DNA of 64,000 bases, taken from Streptomyces sp. NBC_01142 (GTDB lineage Bacteria > Actinomycetota > Actinomycetes > Streptomycetales > Streptomycetaceae). The DNA is taken from the NCBI RefSeq assembly GCF_026341125.1, contig NZ_JAPEOR010000001.1, positions 2,542,001 to 2,606,000 on the forward strand, in the 5' to 3' direction. A model generated the notes under the pieces. That model saw only the letters and a program-made list of their open reading frames with translations. It did not search any database and was not told the origin of the DNA. Made by a program: the position numbers and the translations under genes. This document shows, in pieces, positions 47,292 through 56,873 of the stretch (its first letter is position 1; every line of letters begins with the position of its first letter).

Positions 47292-47318
47292 GCCCACTCT
47301 GAAATTTTCAGAGTGGGC
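47292..47318. promoter_or_regulatory. Perfect palindrome between divergent regulatory genes
   Basis: GCCCACTCTGAAA (47292-47304) is repeated as its exact complement at 47306-47318 around one base. It lies between the ATP-binding gene (start 47254) and the XRE gene (start 47379), in an AT-richer spot. An operator, probably for the XRE protein itself, is likely. Confidence 0.6.
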
Positions 47319-47378
47319 ATATTCATCGTTGCGGGGTCGTGGCACACTGCTCGCAACAGCACGTGGGGAGGTCTCGAA

Positions 47379-48239
47379 GTGAGTGAACCGCGATCCGCCC
47401 CCACTGTGGGCCAGGTCGTCCTCGGCAGGCGGCTGCAGGACCTGCGGGAACGTGCCGGTCTCAAGCGCGAGGAAGCGGCCAAGGTGCTTCGCGTTGCCCC
47501 GGGCACGATCCGCAGGATGGAGACGGCCGAAGTAGCACTGAAAATCCCCTATGTGCAGTTGCTGCTCGGTGCGTACGGGATCCCCGACGATGAGGCCCGC
47601 GGCTTCGTCGAGCTGGCCGAGGAGGCCAACAAACCGGGCTGGTGGCAGCGCTTCCACGACGTACTGCCCCACTGGTTCAGCATGTACGTCAGCCTGGAGG
47701 GCGCGGCCAGCCTCATCCGTGCGTATGAACCGCACTTCGTGCCCGGTCTGTTGCAGACGCAGGATTACGCCCGCGCCATCATGCTCGGCGGCGCCGTCGG
47801 CCAGACCGACCCGGCCGACATCGAGCGGCATGTGGCTCTGCGGATGGAACGTCAGTCCCTGCTCGCCCGGCCGGACGCCCCCAAGCTGTGGGTGATCATG
47901 GACGAGACGGTGCTCCGCCGGCCCGTCGGAGGTCCCGGGGTGATGAGAGCGCAGATCGACCGGCTGCTGGAGGGCGCCCAGCTGCCCCATGTGACCCTGC
48001 AGATCGCGGAGTTCGCGACCGGACACCATCCCGGCACCTATGGGCCCTTCGTCCTCTTCCGGTTCGCCGTCCCGGAGCTCCCGGACATGGTCTACAGCGA
48101 GTACCTGACCGGCGCGGTCTATCTGGACGCGCGCCCCGAGGTTGCCTCGCACCTCGAGGTCATGGACCGCATGGCGGCCCAGGCCGCGACTGCACAACGC
48201 ACGAAGGAGATCCTCATGGATCTCCGCAAGGAGCTGTGA
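47379..48239 (+). CDS. XRE-family helix-turn-helix regulator with DUF5753-type C-terminus
   Basis: A 286-residue protein: HTH at about residues 12-65 (LGRRLQDLRERAGL, then EEAAKVLRVAPGTIRRME) and a long ligand-binding-like C-terminal region starting near YEPHFVPGLLQTQDYARA, the pattern of DUF5753. These regulators are very numerous in Streptomyces and pair with the small DUF397 protein encoded directly after. GGGGAGG precedes the GTG. Confidence 0.87.
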   Translation: MSEPRSAPTVGQVVLGRRLQDLRERAGLKREEAAKVLRVAPGTIRRMETAEVALKIPYVQLLLGAYGIPDDEARGFVELAEEANKPGWWQRFHDVLPHWFSMYVSLEGAASLIRAYEPHFVPGLLQTQDYARAIMLGGAVGQTDPADIERHVALRMERQSLLARPDAPKLWVIMDETVLRRPVGGPGVMRAQIDRLLEGAQLPHVTLQIAEFATGHHPGTYGPFVLFRFAVPELPDMVYSEYLTGAVYLDARPEVASHLEVMDRMAAQAATAQRTKEILMDLRKEL

Positions 48240-48491
48240 ATGGACCGCATATACAACGGCATGCCCGCCGCCGACCTGCCGGCCGAAGGCTGGCACAAGC
48301 CGTGGAGCGGCGGCAACGGCGGCAACTGCATCGAGGCCATGAAGCTGGCCGACGGCAGAGTCGCTGTGCGCCAGTCCGCCGACCCCGACGGCCCCGCCCT
48401 GATCTACACCTCCGGCGAGATCGCCGCGTTCATCCAGGGAGCGAAGTCCGGCAAGGCCGACTTCCTGCTCACCGACGCCTGCACTTCGTAG
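48240..48491 (+). CDS. DUF397 protein
   Basis: An 83-residue DUF397 member. Its ATG follows the XRE stop without a gap. The central W-x-K-x-W-S-G-x3-G-x-C-I-E pattern and VAVRQSADPDGPAL are characteristic. XRE/DUF397 pairs behave in some cases as toxin-antitoxin-like or developmental switches in Streptomyces; which applies here is unknown. Confidence 0.85.
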   Translation: MDRIYNGMPAADLPAEGWHKPWSGGNGGNCIEAMKLADGRVAVRQSADPDGPALIYTSGEIAAFIQGAKSGKADFLLTDACTS

Positions 48492-48710
48492 GCGACGAGC
48501 GCGGCCCGTACGACCGGTGAACCGCCTGGACCAGGTCGCAACGTGGCAGCCCGCGAGCGCGGAGCACCCTCTCGCTCACCCCGGCACCAGCCTGGGGAGT
48601 TCGCCGCGGCATGGGTCGGCACCGAGCTGCTGACGTCCTGTGTGGCCCTGACGGAGCGACACCTGCCCACGGAAGCGGCGACGAGAGCACCGCAGACGTG
48701 AGCGGCCTGC

Positions 48711-50627
48711 TCACCCGCCGACAGGGGCGGCCGGGGCAAGCAGCGTCGTGAGGAACCTCTGCGGCGCGGAGACGTTCCCGGCCGAGTCGACGGTCCGGTA
48801 CTCGATCGTGTGGGTGCCGTAGTCGGGCGTCGCGTCGTCCCACGGAACGGCGCGCGTCCTGCCGAGCTTGCCGTGGACGAGATCGTCGATGACCGTGCCG
48901 CTCGGGGTGAAACGGTAGGGCGCGTCGGCATCCGTCGGCCAGCCGTAGTACGTCTGCCAGCCGTCGCCGTCGACCCTGAACTGCGTGACCACATACCCGT
49001 CCTGGGCGTCGCGCGACGTCAGCTTCATCGTGAACGGGCCGTCATAGACGTACTCCACCGGCCTGCCGGGCCGGTGCACCGTGCGCAGCGGCTTCGAGAG
49101 TGCGTACGTGGCCTGCGCCGGGGCCGCGTCGACCGTCCAGCTGAGCGTGGAGTGCGTGCCGCCGATCCTGGCCGTGAGGGTGTGGGTACCCGGCCGCAGC
49201 CGCAGCGCGCCCAGATCGAGGTCGCGGTCGTTGCCCGGGTTGGTGACCGGGCGGCCGTCGAGCGTCCAGCGGACCGCCAGGGTCCGGTCGGCGGGGTGCG
49301 TGGTGTCGGCGTGCACGACCGTCGCGGAGCCCACCGGGACCTTGGTGTCGGTGTGGCCGGTGAAGGCGGCGGGCACAGGCTCCGGCCGGGTGGTGAGTGC
49401 CGTGTCCACGGTCCAGGAGACAGTGCGTGTCAGCGCGGAGGAGGACCGGATCGCCGGGTCACGGACGTACGGCGTCGGATCGGTGACCGTGGCCGTCAGC
49501 GTATGTGTGCCGCGGGGGAGTTGCAGCCGGCGCAGATCGAGGGTGCGCGCATCGCCGGCGGAGTGCAGCGGACGTCCGTCGAGCCGCCATGCGACATCCA
49601 GTTCCCCGCCGGCCGGATGCAGGGTGTCCACCCACACCGTCCGGTCGTCGCCGATCGCCGCGGTGTTCGGGGTGTGGCCCTGTACGAGATTCACCTTGGC
49701 GGAGATCTTCTGCACCATCACCTCGCGCTCGACCTGGTCGAAGGCGTACCCGAGGGTCTTCATGATCGAGTGCTTGCTGGGCCGCCAGACGCCCTTGGTG
49801 CTGTACAGACCGCCCTCGTACCGGCCGATCACGCCGCCGGACTCGCTCTTCTCACCCAGCCAGCGCCACCACTTGGCACGCTGCTGCTTCATCTGCTCCT
49901 CGGTGAGCAGCGTGTGGTGGGCGGAGGAGGGCTCGCCCTCGCTGTACGTACCGCCCGCGACTCCGCGCGCGTAGTAGTCGTACTCGTCCTGGAGCTTGCC
50001 CAGCGAATGGCCGATCTCGTGCGGGGTGATCAGCGAGGAGAGCGCATTGCCGCCGGAGGCCGTGGCGTAGGTCCCGCCCGCGCCGCCGTAGGTGTCGCTG
50101 TTGGCGAGGGCCACGATCTGCCGGTTCGCGCTCACGGAGCCGGGGACGAGGTCGGCGAGCGCCGTCGCCGGCCCGCTGTCGACGGTGAGCAGGCGCTGCA
50201 CGCTGCTCGCGTTGCAGCCGCCCCAGAAACCCATGTTCAGAGGCGTGTCGCGGCGCGGTGAGTCCAGAGCCGGGTCGCAGTCGACACCGGACTCGGCCGA
50301 GGGGACCTCCACCGCCCAGACGTTGATGTACGGGCGGTACGAGGCGAAGGGCTCGGTGGACCAGAGCACATTGAGGTGCTTGTCGACATCGGCGCGGAAG
50401 GCCGGCAGTTCGGCGGCCGTATAGCCGTCGCCGAGCAGGACGAGATTGAAACGCTTGTCCGCGGGCCCTGTGGTCTGCACGGGGACGACGGTGGCGGCTT
50501 CGGTCACCGGCGCGGGCGACTCCTGGGCGGTGGCCGAGGGAGAGGCGCCCAGCAGGCAGGCGGCGAGGAGCGCGCCCGCGGTGGCGAGCAGCGGCATTCT
50601 TCGGGGTCGTATGCCGGGTGAGGTCAT
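48711..50627 (-). CDS. Secreted M64-family metallopeptidase with repeated beta domains
   Basis: A 638-residue exported protein. A signal peptide spans about residues 1-35 (RRMPLLATAGALLAACLLG, then SATAQ). The peptidase M64 domain contains the zinc motif HEIGHSLGKLQDEYD, and three C-terminal beta-sandwich stretches share a WxLDGRPL/V core, probably for substrate or wall binding. The family was defined by Clostridium IgA peptidase; soil homologues have unknown targets. The ATG at 50627 overlaps the anmK stop by 4 bases, fixing the start. Confidence 0.83.
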   Translation of the reverse strand: MTSPGIRPRRMPLLATAGALLAACLLGASPSATAQESPAPVTEAATVVPVQTTGPADKRFNLVLLGDGYTAAELPAFRADVDKHLNVLWSTEPFASYRPYINVWAVEVPSAESGVDCDPALDSPRRDTPLNMGFWGGCNASSVQRLLTVDSGPATALADLVPGSVSANRQIVALANSDTYGGAGGTYATASGGNALSSLITPHEIGHSLGKLQDEYDYYARGVAGGTYSEGEPSSAHHTLLTEEQMKQQRAKWWRWLGEKSESGGVIGRYEGGLYSTKGVWRPSKHSIMKTLGYAFDQVEREVMVQKISAKVNLVQGHTPNTAAIGDDRTVWVDTLHPAGGELDVAWRLDGRPLHSAGDARTLDLRRLQLPRGTHTLTATVTDPTPYVRDPAIRSSSALTRTVSWTVDTALTTRPEPVPAAFTGHTDTKVPVGSATVVHADTTHPADRTLAVRWTLDGRPVTNPGNDRDLDLGALRLRPGTHTLTARIGGTHSTLSWTVDAAPAQATYALSKPLRTVHRPGRPVEYVYDGPFTMKLTSRDAQDGYVVTQFRVDGDGWQTYYGWPTDADAPYRFTPSGTVIDDLVHGKLGRTRAVPWDDATPDYGTHTIEYRTVDSAGNVSAPQRFLTTLLAPAAPVGG

Positions 50628-51820
50628 GAGGCCGGAGCGTACGACTCCGTCCAAGGGGGCGTAAAGACAAGGGAGTTGACCAAGTGGCCGGGGAGATGCG
50701 GCAGCCGCAGGGTGCGGCGCCCAGGAGTGATCGAGCCGAGGACGCGGGGTGCGCGGGCGCCGGTGCAGGCGGGCTCGTTGCCCGGCAGCCCGTGGAGGGT
50801 CAGAAAGCCCAGGACGGCGAAGGCGTACGCCTCCTTGGCGGCGGATGGCAGCCCCAGCTCGTCCGAGGTGCGCAGTGGTGTCCCGCCGAGCTCGTGGCCG
50901 AGCATCTCCATCAGGACCGGATTGCGGGTGCCGCCGCCGGACGCGATCACCTCGGTCGCCCGCAACGGCCGCACCGCATCCGCGACCGTCCGCGCGGTCA
51001 GCCGGGTGAGCGTGGCGATGACGTCCACCGCCGGAAGTCGGCCGAAATTCTCCAACGCGGCGCGCAGATAGGACAGATGGAAGAGTTCCTTCCCCGTCGT
51101 CTTGGGGGCGGGCAGCCGGTAGTACGGCTCCTCGAGCAGCCGCCGGAGCAGCGGCTCATGGACCGTGCCGGCGGCGGCGAGTGCCCCGTCGGTGTCGTAC
51201 GCTGGCCCGCCGCCGGTCAGCTCCTGCACCGCCGCGTCGAGCAGCGCATTGGCCGGGCCGGTGTCGAAGGCGACCGGGTCGCCCGTCGTGGGCAGGGCGG
51301 TGAGGTTGGCGATACCGCCGAGGTTCAGGGCGACCGGCGCACCGGGCCGGCCACGCAGCCACAGCACGTCGACCAGGCTCACCAGCGGAGCGCCCTGACC
51401 GCCGACGGCGATGTCGCGGGGCCGGAAGTCGGAGACGACGGGGCAGCCGGAGGCTTCGGCGATCCAGGCGGGCTGCCCGAGCTGGAGGGTGCCGTGCGCC
51501 TGGCCGTCCGCCACCCAGTGGTAGACGGTCTGACCGTGCGAGGCGACGAGGTCGGCCCGGCCCTCGCACAGTTCACGGTCGGCGCGCACGGCGAGCGCAA
51601 AGGCCTGCCCGATGAGGGTGTCCAGATGGCAGACCTCCGCCATGGTGGTCGTGGCGGGCGGCAGCGCGCCGGCCAGCGCCGTCCGCAGCTCCTCGTCGTA
51701 TTCCTCGCTGATCATCCCGAGCGGGGTCACCGTCAGGGTGTCCTTGCCGAGGGCGATATCGGCGGCCGCGGCGTCGATCGCGTCGTACGACGTCCCCGAC
51801 ATCAGCCCGACGACTCTCAT
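50624..51820 (-). CDS. anmK: Anhydro-N-acetylmuramic acid kinase
   Basis: A 398-residue AnmK, starting with the family N-terminus MRVVGLMSGTSYDAID and containing SHGQTVYHW and LNLGGIANLT. It opens and phosphorylates 1,6-anhydro-MurNAc from peptidoglycan turnover. The frame extends to in-frame ATGs at 51889 and 51907; the one at 51889 has AAGGAG 9 bases upstream, but the extra residues come from a 34-base tandem duplication, so the canonical start at 51820 is given. It is flanked by an MHS transporter and overlaps the M64 peptidase gene. Confidence 0.88.
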   Translation of the reverse strand: MRVVGLMSGTSYDAIDAAAADIALGKDTLTVTPLGMISEEYDEELRTALAGALPPATTTMAEVCHLDTLIGQAFALAVRADRELCEGRADLVASHGQTVYHWVADGQAHGTLQLGQPAWIAEASGCPVVSDFRPRDIAVGGQGAPLVSLVDVLWLRGRPGAPVALNLGGIANLTALPTTGDPVAFDTGPANALLDAAVQELTGGGPAYDTDGALAAAGTVHEPLLRRLLEEPYYRLPAPKTTGKELFHLSYLRAALENFGRLPAVDVIATLTRLTARTVADAVRPLRATEVIASGGGTRNPVLMEMLGHELGGTPLRTSDELGLPSAAKEAYAFAVLGFLTLHGLPGNEPACTGARAPRVLGSITPGRRTLRLPHLPGHLVNSLVFTPPWTESYAPAS

Positions 51821-51829
51821 CGCACGACC

Positions 51830-51888
51830 CCGCTCAGCGCACCGACGCCACTCACGCATGAACCCGCTCAGCGCACCGACGCCACTCA
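51830..51888. repeat. 34-base tandem duplication ahead of anmK
   Basis: A 25-base unit at 51830-51854 recurs exactly at 51864-51888, a period of 34. Because 34 is not a multiple of 3, the two copies are read in different frames in the extended anmK frame. Confidence 0.85.
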
Positions 51889-51903
51889 TCGGACCGGTCT
51901 CCT

Positions 51904-53196
51904 TCATCGCAGCGGCTTGCGATGGTCGTCGCCGCGCAGGGTCAGCAGGGCGAGCACGCTGACCGCGCAGGCTCCGGCCGCGTAGTAGGCAGGGATGTCG
52001 ACATCACCCGTCCTCTTGATCAGCTCGGTGATGATGAGCCCGGCGCAGCCCGAGAAGACGGCGTTGGCCAGGGCGTAGGCGAGGCCGAGCCCGGTGCAGC
52101 GGACGGTCGTCGGGAACATCTCGGCGAGCATCGCGGGGCCCGGGCCCGCCATCAGTCCGACGACCGCACCGGCGGCGAAGACCGCGAGTCCTTTGGCGAT
52201 GGTCGAAGTGCTCTGATGCTGCAGCAGATTGATGAGCGGGAGAGCCAGCGCGGTGACCAGGACCGCGCCGGTCAGCATCACCGTGCGCCGGCCGATCCGG
52301 TCACTGAGCCGCCCCGCCGGGATGATCGACGCGGCGAAGCCGAGGTTGGCGAGGACGGTGGCGATCAGTGCCTCCTGGAAGGACGCGTTCAGCGTGGACT
52401 GCAGATAGGAGGGCAGGACGACCAGGAAGGTGTAGCCCGCCGCGGCCCACCCCATGATCCGCCCGGCGCCCAGCACAATCGCCTTCACCACGTCGGCGGT
52501 GCGCGGCGGAGGCACCGGTTCGGCCTCCACCCGCCGGAAACTGGGCGTCTCCTCCAGACGGAGCCGCAGCCAGAGGGCGACCAGGCCGAGCGGCAGTGTC
52601 AGCAGGAACGGCACGCGCCAGCCCCAGCCGTTCAGCGCTTCCTCGGACAGCACGGTGGCGAGCAGCGCCGCGACGCCCGCGCCGCCGAGCAGGCCGAGAG
52701 CGACCGTGAAGGACTGCCACGATCCGTACAGACCGCGTCGGCCGGGAGGCGCGAACTCGGTCATGAGCGATACGGCGCCGCCGAACTCGCCGCCCGCGGA
52801 GAGGCCCTGGAGGATACGGAGGAAGGTGAGCAGCCACGGGGCGGCCGCACCGATCGAGGCATAGGTGGGCAGCACCCCGATCAGTGTGGTGGCGACCGTC
52901 ATCAGTCCGATGACCAGGATCAGGGTGGGGCGCCGGCCGATACGGTCGCCCACCCGGCCGAAGAGCGCGGCCCCGATCGGCCGGAAGAAGAACGCCAGTG
53001 CGAAGGACGCGTAGGTCTTGACGAGGCCTTCGGCATCGCTTGCGCCCTCGGGCGTGAAGAAGTTCGCGGCGATGATCGTCGCGAAGTAGCCGTAGACGCC
53101 GAACTCGTACCACTCGACGAAATTGCCGACCGAACCCGCCAGCAGCGCGCGGCGCGAGCGGGTGGGCGGGGTGGTCGTCCCGGCGGAGGTCGTCAT
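51904..53196 (-). CDS. MHS-family MFS symporter
   Basis: A 430-residue, 12-segment transporter. NFVEWYEFGVYGYFA at the N-terminus, the loop GRVGDRIGRRPTL and RILQGLSAGGEFGGA are the metabolite:H+ symporter signatures (ProP, KgtP, ShiA relatives). The substrate is not determined; position between anmK and a GH4 glycosidase suggests a sugar acid or cell-wall-derived compound. Its stop overlaps an ATG upstream of anmK. Confidence 0.85.
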   Translation of the reverse strand: MTTSAGTTTPPTRSRRALLAGSVGNFVEWYEFGVYGYFATIIAANFFTPEGASDAEGLVKTYASFALAFFFRPIGAALFGRVGDRIGRRPTLILVIGLMTVATTLIGVLPTYASIGAAAPWLLTFLRILQGLSAGGEFGGAVSLMTEFAPPGRRGLYGSWQSFTVALGLLGGAGVAALLATVLSEEALNGWGWRVPFLLTLPLGLVALWLRLRLEETPSFRRVEAEPVPPPRTADVVKAIVLGAGRIMGWAAAGYTFLVVLPSYLQSTLNASFQEALIATVLANLGFAASIIPAGRLSDRIGRRTVMLTGAVLVTALALPLINLLQHQSTSTIAKGLAVFAAGAVVGLMAGPGPAMLAEMFPTTVRCTGLGLAYALANAVFSGCAGLIITELIKRTGDVDIPAYYAAGACAVSVLALLTLRGDDHRKPLR

Positions 53197-53371
53197 TCCT
53201 GCTACTTGCCCTCAGGACCACGGCGGGATGCTCACCGCTGCGCAGTCGGCCCGCCTCACTGAAATCGCCTCACCTTGCTTGTTCGGCGCCCCCGTCGCGT
53301 GCAGCCCGCCTTTGTGGCTCGGCGCGGGTGCCCGCAGGGAAGCCGGTCACCGGCTCGTCCGGCGACGGTCC

Positions 53372-53395
53372 GCCGGAGCCGGAGCCGGAGCCGGA
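53372..53395. repeat. GCCGGA hexanucleotide tandem repeat
   Basis: Four copies of GCCGGA stand in tandem in the 258-base gap between the MHS transporter and the GH4 gene. Probably neutral. Confidence 0.6.
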
Positions 53396-53454
53396 TGCCG
53401 CCTCGCCGACCGACCCGCGCCGGTGACCAGCAGCGACCCGTAAGGACTCCGCCG

Positions 53455-54801
53455 CTACGTACGCGTCAGATAGGCGAGTCCCGGATGTTCGGCCCGGTAG
53501 CCGTCGACGAGCCGCCGGGCGACCGTCACCGAGTCGACGAGCGGGTGCAGTGCGAACGCCTTCACCGCATGTGCGCGCGAGCCGCCCTCCGCCGCCTCCA
53601 GAACCTCGCGCTCCACGGCCTTTACCGAGGTCACGAGACCGACGGCGTGGTACGGGAGCGGGGCGACCGCGACCGGATGGGCGCCGTTCGCATCCACGAA
53701 GCAGGGCACCTCGATGACCGCCTCCGCATCGAGCACGGAGAGGGTGCCGCGATTGCGGACATTGAGGATCAGCGTGGTGCGCTCGTCGCGGGCAACGGCA
53801 CGCATCAGGGCGAGGGCGACCTTCTCGTACCCGCCGGACTCCAGGTCGTCCTCATCGCGCTCGCCGACGCCCGCCGCCTCGCGGTTGGCCGCCATATAGG
53901 TCGCCTCGCGCTCGGCGAGCGTGCGGTGCCAGGCCGCCAGGGCAGGGGCGCCGGGCTTCTTCATCGCCTCGTAGAAACCGGCCTGTTGCTCCTTGAGGAA
54001 CGCACCCCTGGTCTGCTTCGCCTCCTGGTAGGCGCGCACGGTCTCGCGGTTGAAGTAGTAGTAGTGCAGATATTCGTTGGGGATCGCGCCGAGCGACCGG
54101 AGCCAGTCGGGGCCGAAGAGCCTGCCCTCCTCGAAGGAGCCCAGTGCCTCGGTGTCGGCGAGCAGCCGCGGCAGCTCGTCGCGCCCGGCGACCCGCAGCC
54201 CGCGCAGCCAGCCGAGGTGGTTGAGGCCGACGTAGTCGATCCACGCGGTGCCGGGGTCGGCGCCGAGCACGCGGGCGACCCGGCGGCCGAGCCCCACCGG
54301 TGAGTCGCAGATGCCGATGACCCGGTCGCCGAGGATCCGGGACATGGCCTCGGTGACGAGGCCCGCCGGGTTGGTGAAGTTGATGACCCAGGCGTCGGGG
54401 GCGAGCGCCGCCACCCGGCGGGCGATATGGACGGCCACCGGAACCGTGCGCAGTCCGTACGCGATACCGCCCGCGCCGACCGTCTCCTGGCCGAGCACTC
54501 CCTCGGCCAGCGCGATCCGCTCGTCGGCCGCCCGGCCCGCGAGGCCGCCGACGCGGATCGCGGAGAAGACGAAGTCGGCGTCCCGGACGGCCTCGTCCAG
54601 GTCGGTGGTCACCGTGACCAGGGGCGCGTCCGGCTGCGCCGCGGCCTGCTCGGCAAGGACCCTGGCCACGGCCCCGAGGCGGTCCGCGTCCACATCGTGC
54701 AGCGTGACCCGGGTGACGCGGCCCTCGGCGTGATCGCCGAGCAGCGCCCCGTACACCAGAGGCACCCGGAATCCACCGCCGCCGAGAATCGTGAGCTTCA
54801 T
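53455..54801 (-). CDS. GH4-family glycosidase (6-phospho-beta-glucosidase-like)
   Basis: A 448-residue NAD- and metal-dependent glycosidase. The N-terminal Rossmann motif is ILGGGGFRVPLVYGAL; the catalytic region reads FTNPAGLVTEA and GICDSPVGLG with the metal-binding Cys, and GLNHLGW follows. GH4 enzymes cleave phosphorylated disaccharides through an oxidation mechanism. Together with anmK it may serve turnover of phosphorylated amino sugars, but a plain cellobiose-phosphate role is equally possible. Confidence 0.87.
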   Translation of the reverse strand: MKLTILGGGGFRVPLVYGALLGDHAEGRVTRVTLHDVDADRLGAVARVLAEQAAAQPDAPLVTVTTDLDEAVRDADFVFSAIRVGGLAGRAADERIALAEGVLGQETVGAGGIAYGLRTVPVAVHIARRVAALAPDAWVINFTNPAGLVTEAMSRILGDRVIGICDSPVGLGRRVARVLGADPGTAWIDYVGLNHLGWLRGLRVAGRDELPRLLADTEALGSFEEGRLFGPDWLRSLGAIPNEYLHYYYFNRETVRAYQEAKQTRGAFLKEQQAGFYEAMKKPGAPALAAWHRTLAEREATYMAANREAAGVGERDEDDLESGGYEKVALALMRAVARDERTTLILNVRNRGTLSVLDAEAVIEVPCFVDANGAHPVAVAPLPYHAVGLVTSVKAVEREVLEAAEGGSRAHAVKAFALHPLVDSVTVARRLVDGYRAEHPGLAYLTRT

Positions 54802-54973
54802 GCCCGTACGCTACTCGGCAGCTCCCGGTGGTTTCTCAGCCATGCGTCCCCGCCGCTCGTGCCGTCCGCCGCAGGTCGTGCGCCGCCCGCCGCCCGCGTC
54901 GTTTCTGTCGTGCGTGCCGAGGGAGAGCGTCCTGATGGTTGCCTCGAAGCGTGCAGAGAGGGTGAAGCCCGGC

Positions 54974-56758
54974 TCACCCCAGATCGAACGCGTTGCGCAG
55001 CCCCAGCCGGTAGCGGGTGCGGTCGTGGCGCTTGAGCAGTTCGATCTCGGGCGCGCGGAAGAGTGCCTTCACCGTGCAGCGCGCCGCCGTCGAACCGGTC
55101 CTGTCCAGCAGGGCGTTGACGGCAGCGCGGGCCGAGGCATTGGCGCCCTCCATCGTCGCCAGGTCGATGTCGACGGCGACGTAGTCGCCCGCCAGGAAGA
55201 AGTTGGGGATCCTGGTGGCGGCCTGCGGACGGTTGTGGAAGGTGCCGACCGGGTGGACCAGGAGCTCGTCCTGGTTGGTCGGGTTGGGGGTGCCGAGGCC
55301 GTCCACGCCCGGGTCGAGGAACCAGGAGTGCAGCGCACTGTCCTTGAGGACCGTGCGGCCCGTGTCGTTGACGGCGGCCTTCAGCTGCGCCCACACCTCC
55401 CTGGCCACCTCCGTACGGGTGCACTGCTTGGCGGTCTTCCCGTACAGGATGCCGGGCTTGTCCCACTCGGAGATGTCCACGGACAGGCAGTCCACCGCGA
55501 CGCCGTCGCCGTAGTCGGCGGGGAAGTCCCGGGACGGCCAGTGCCCGGCCTGCTGAATCGCCGTCAGGGACCACGGCGAGTCGATGCAGTTGAGGTGTCC
55601 GTCCAGCAGCGGCGCCCGCTCGGTCAGATAGAACTGGATGCCTGTCATCCAGTCCGTCTCCAGCTTGTCGCACCGCGGCAGCTGCGGGTCGGCCGCGCGT
55701 AACTCGGCCCCCCAGGTCCGGCGCGCATGCTCCACCGGCATCGCGGAGAGATAGTGGTCGGCGGTCACCGACCGGCGTACGCCCTGCGGGTCCTCGATCA
55801 CCGCCGACGTGACTCGCTCGCCACCGTACTTCACCTCCCGTACCGTCCAGCCGATACGGAACTCCACGCCCAACCCTTCCAGATGGGTCACCCAGGGGTC
55901 GATCCAGGCCTCGTTGGTGGGGGCGTTGAGGATCCGGTCGAGCGGCCCGTCCGCGCCCCGGCCCAGCGCATTGAAGACGAAGGCCTCCAGGAGGGTGGCG
56001 ACCGTGCGGGTGCTGGCCTCCTCGGCTTTGGTCGCCACGATGTTCCGCGTCAGTCCGACGGCCAGAATGCGCTGGTAGTCGTAACTCATCCGCTCGGCCC
56101 GGATGAACTCCCACCAGGGCGTGCGCTCCCACCTCTCGTCGCGCCGCTCCGCGCAGCTGGTGAGAAAGACCAGGCCACGGTTCACGAAGTAGGCCGCCTC
56201 ATGCACCGGGATGCCTTTGAGGGTGTCCAGCGCGGCGGTGAGCGCGCGGCGGATCTCGTCGAGTGTGAGCTCGGGCGGCTTGTGTCCGGGCCAGGGCAGG
56301 GGGATCCGCAGATCCTCGCGCCCGGTGCGAGCGAACGACATCTCGGACGGCGCGACCAGATTGTCCCAGACACCGTTGGCGTTTCCGGGGAACGGGATGC
56401 GCCGCATCGTGTCCGGCAGATTGTGGTAGATGCCGGGGATGAAGCGGAAGCCGTGCTCGGCGGGCAGCGGGCGGCGGCCGCCCCTCGCACTGTCCGGGAC
56501 GTCCATGCTGCGCGCCTTGCCGCCCAGGGCCCTGCGCTCGTAGACCGTGACCCGGAAGCCGCGTTCTGCCAGCTCGTGCGCGGCGGTGAGTCCGGCGACG
56601 CCGCCGCCGAGCACGGCGACCGACTGCGCGGCCCGTGTGCCGTCCGGGGACCTCTGTTCGGCCGCTGCGGCTGTACGTGCCGTGGCCAGCGCTGCTGTGC
56701 CGCCGGCCGCGGCAGCCCCCGCCATGAAGGTGCGTCGTGTGCTGCCCACCCGATCCAT
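54974..56758 (-). CDS. Tat-exported FAD amine-oxidase-fold protein (HpnE-like)
   Basis: A 594-residue flavoprotein. A twin-arginine signal (STRRTFMAG) with a hydrophobic stretch precedes the FAD motif VLGGGVAGLTAAHELAERGF and the ERRALGGKARS segment typical of phytoene desaturase and hydroxysqualene dehydroxylase relatives. It ends with a FLAGDYVAVDIDLATMEGA motif contacting FAD. The usual HpnE lacks a Tat signal and sits with hopanoid genes, none of which are near, so the substrate is open. The start at 56758 has AAGGGG 6 bases upstream; 56764 is an alternative. Confidence 0.75.
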   Translation of the reverse strand: MDRVGSTRRTFMAGAAAAGGTAALATARTAAAAEQRSPDGTRAAQSVAVLGGGVAGLTAAHELAERGFRVTVYERRALGGKARSMDVPDSARGGRRPLPAEHGFRFIPGIYHNLPDTMRRIPFPGNANGVWDNLVAPSEMSFARTGREDLRIPLPWPGHKPPELTLDEIRRALTAALDTLKGIPVHEAAYFVNRGLVFLTSCAERRDERWERTPWWEFIRAERMSYDYQRILAVGLTRNIVATKAEEASTRTVATLLEAFVFNALGRGADGPLDRILNAPTNEAWIDPWVTHLEGLGVEFRIGWTVREVKYGGERVTSAVIEDPQGVRRSVTADHYLSAMPVEHARRTWGAELRAADPQLPRCDKLETDWMTGIQFYLTERAPLLDGHLNCIDSPWSLTAIQQAGHWPSRDFPADYGDGVAVDCLSVDISEWDKPGILYGKTAKQCTRTEVAREVWAQLKAAVNDTGRTVLKDSALHSWFLDPGVDGLGTPNPTNQDELLVHPVGTFHNRPQAATRIPNFFLAGDYVAVDIDLATMEGANASARAAVNALLDRTGSTAARCTVKALFRAPEIELLKRHDRTRYRLGLRNAFDLG

Positions 56759-56873
56759 CCCCATCCCCCTTACCGACGGTAACTGTCGCGTCCGGCGCAG
56801 GAGCTTACGGAGATCCCTCATGACCCGGAAGCCACGTGCGGGCCCATTCGCGCATTGGCTGGAAAATAGAGGC

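Noticed and set aside
48492..48710. Possible small gene between DUF397 and the M64 peptidase
   Set aside because: Frames here lack a ribosome site and protein-like composition; nothing could be supported.
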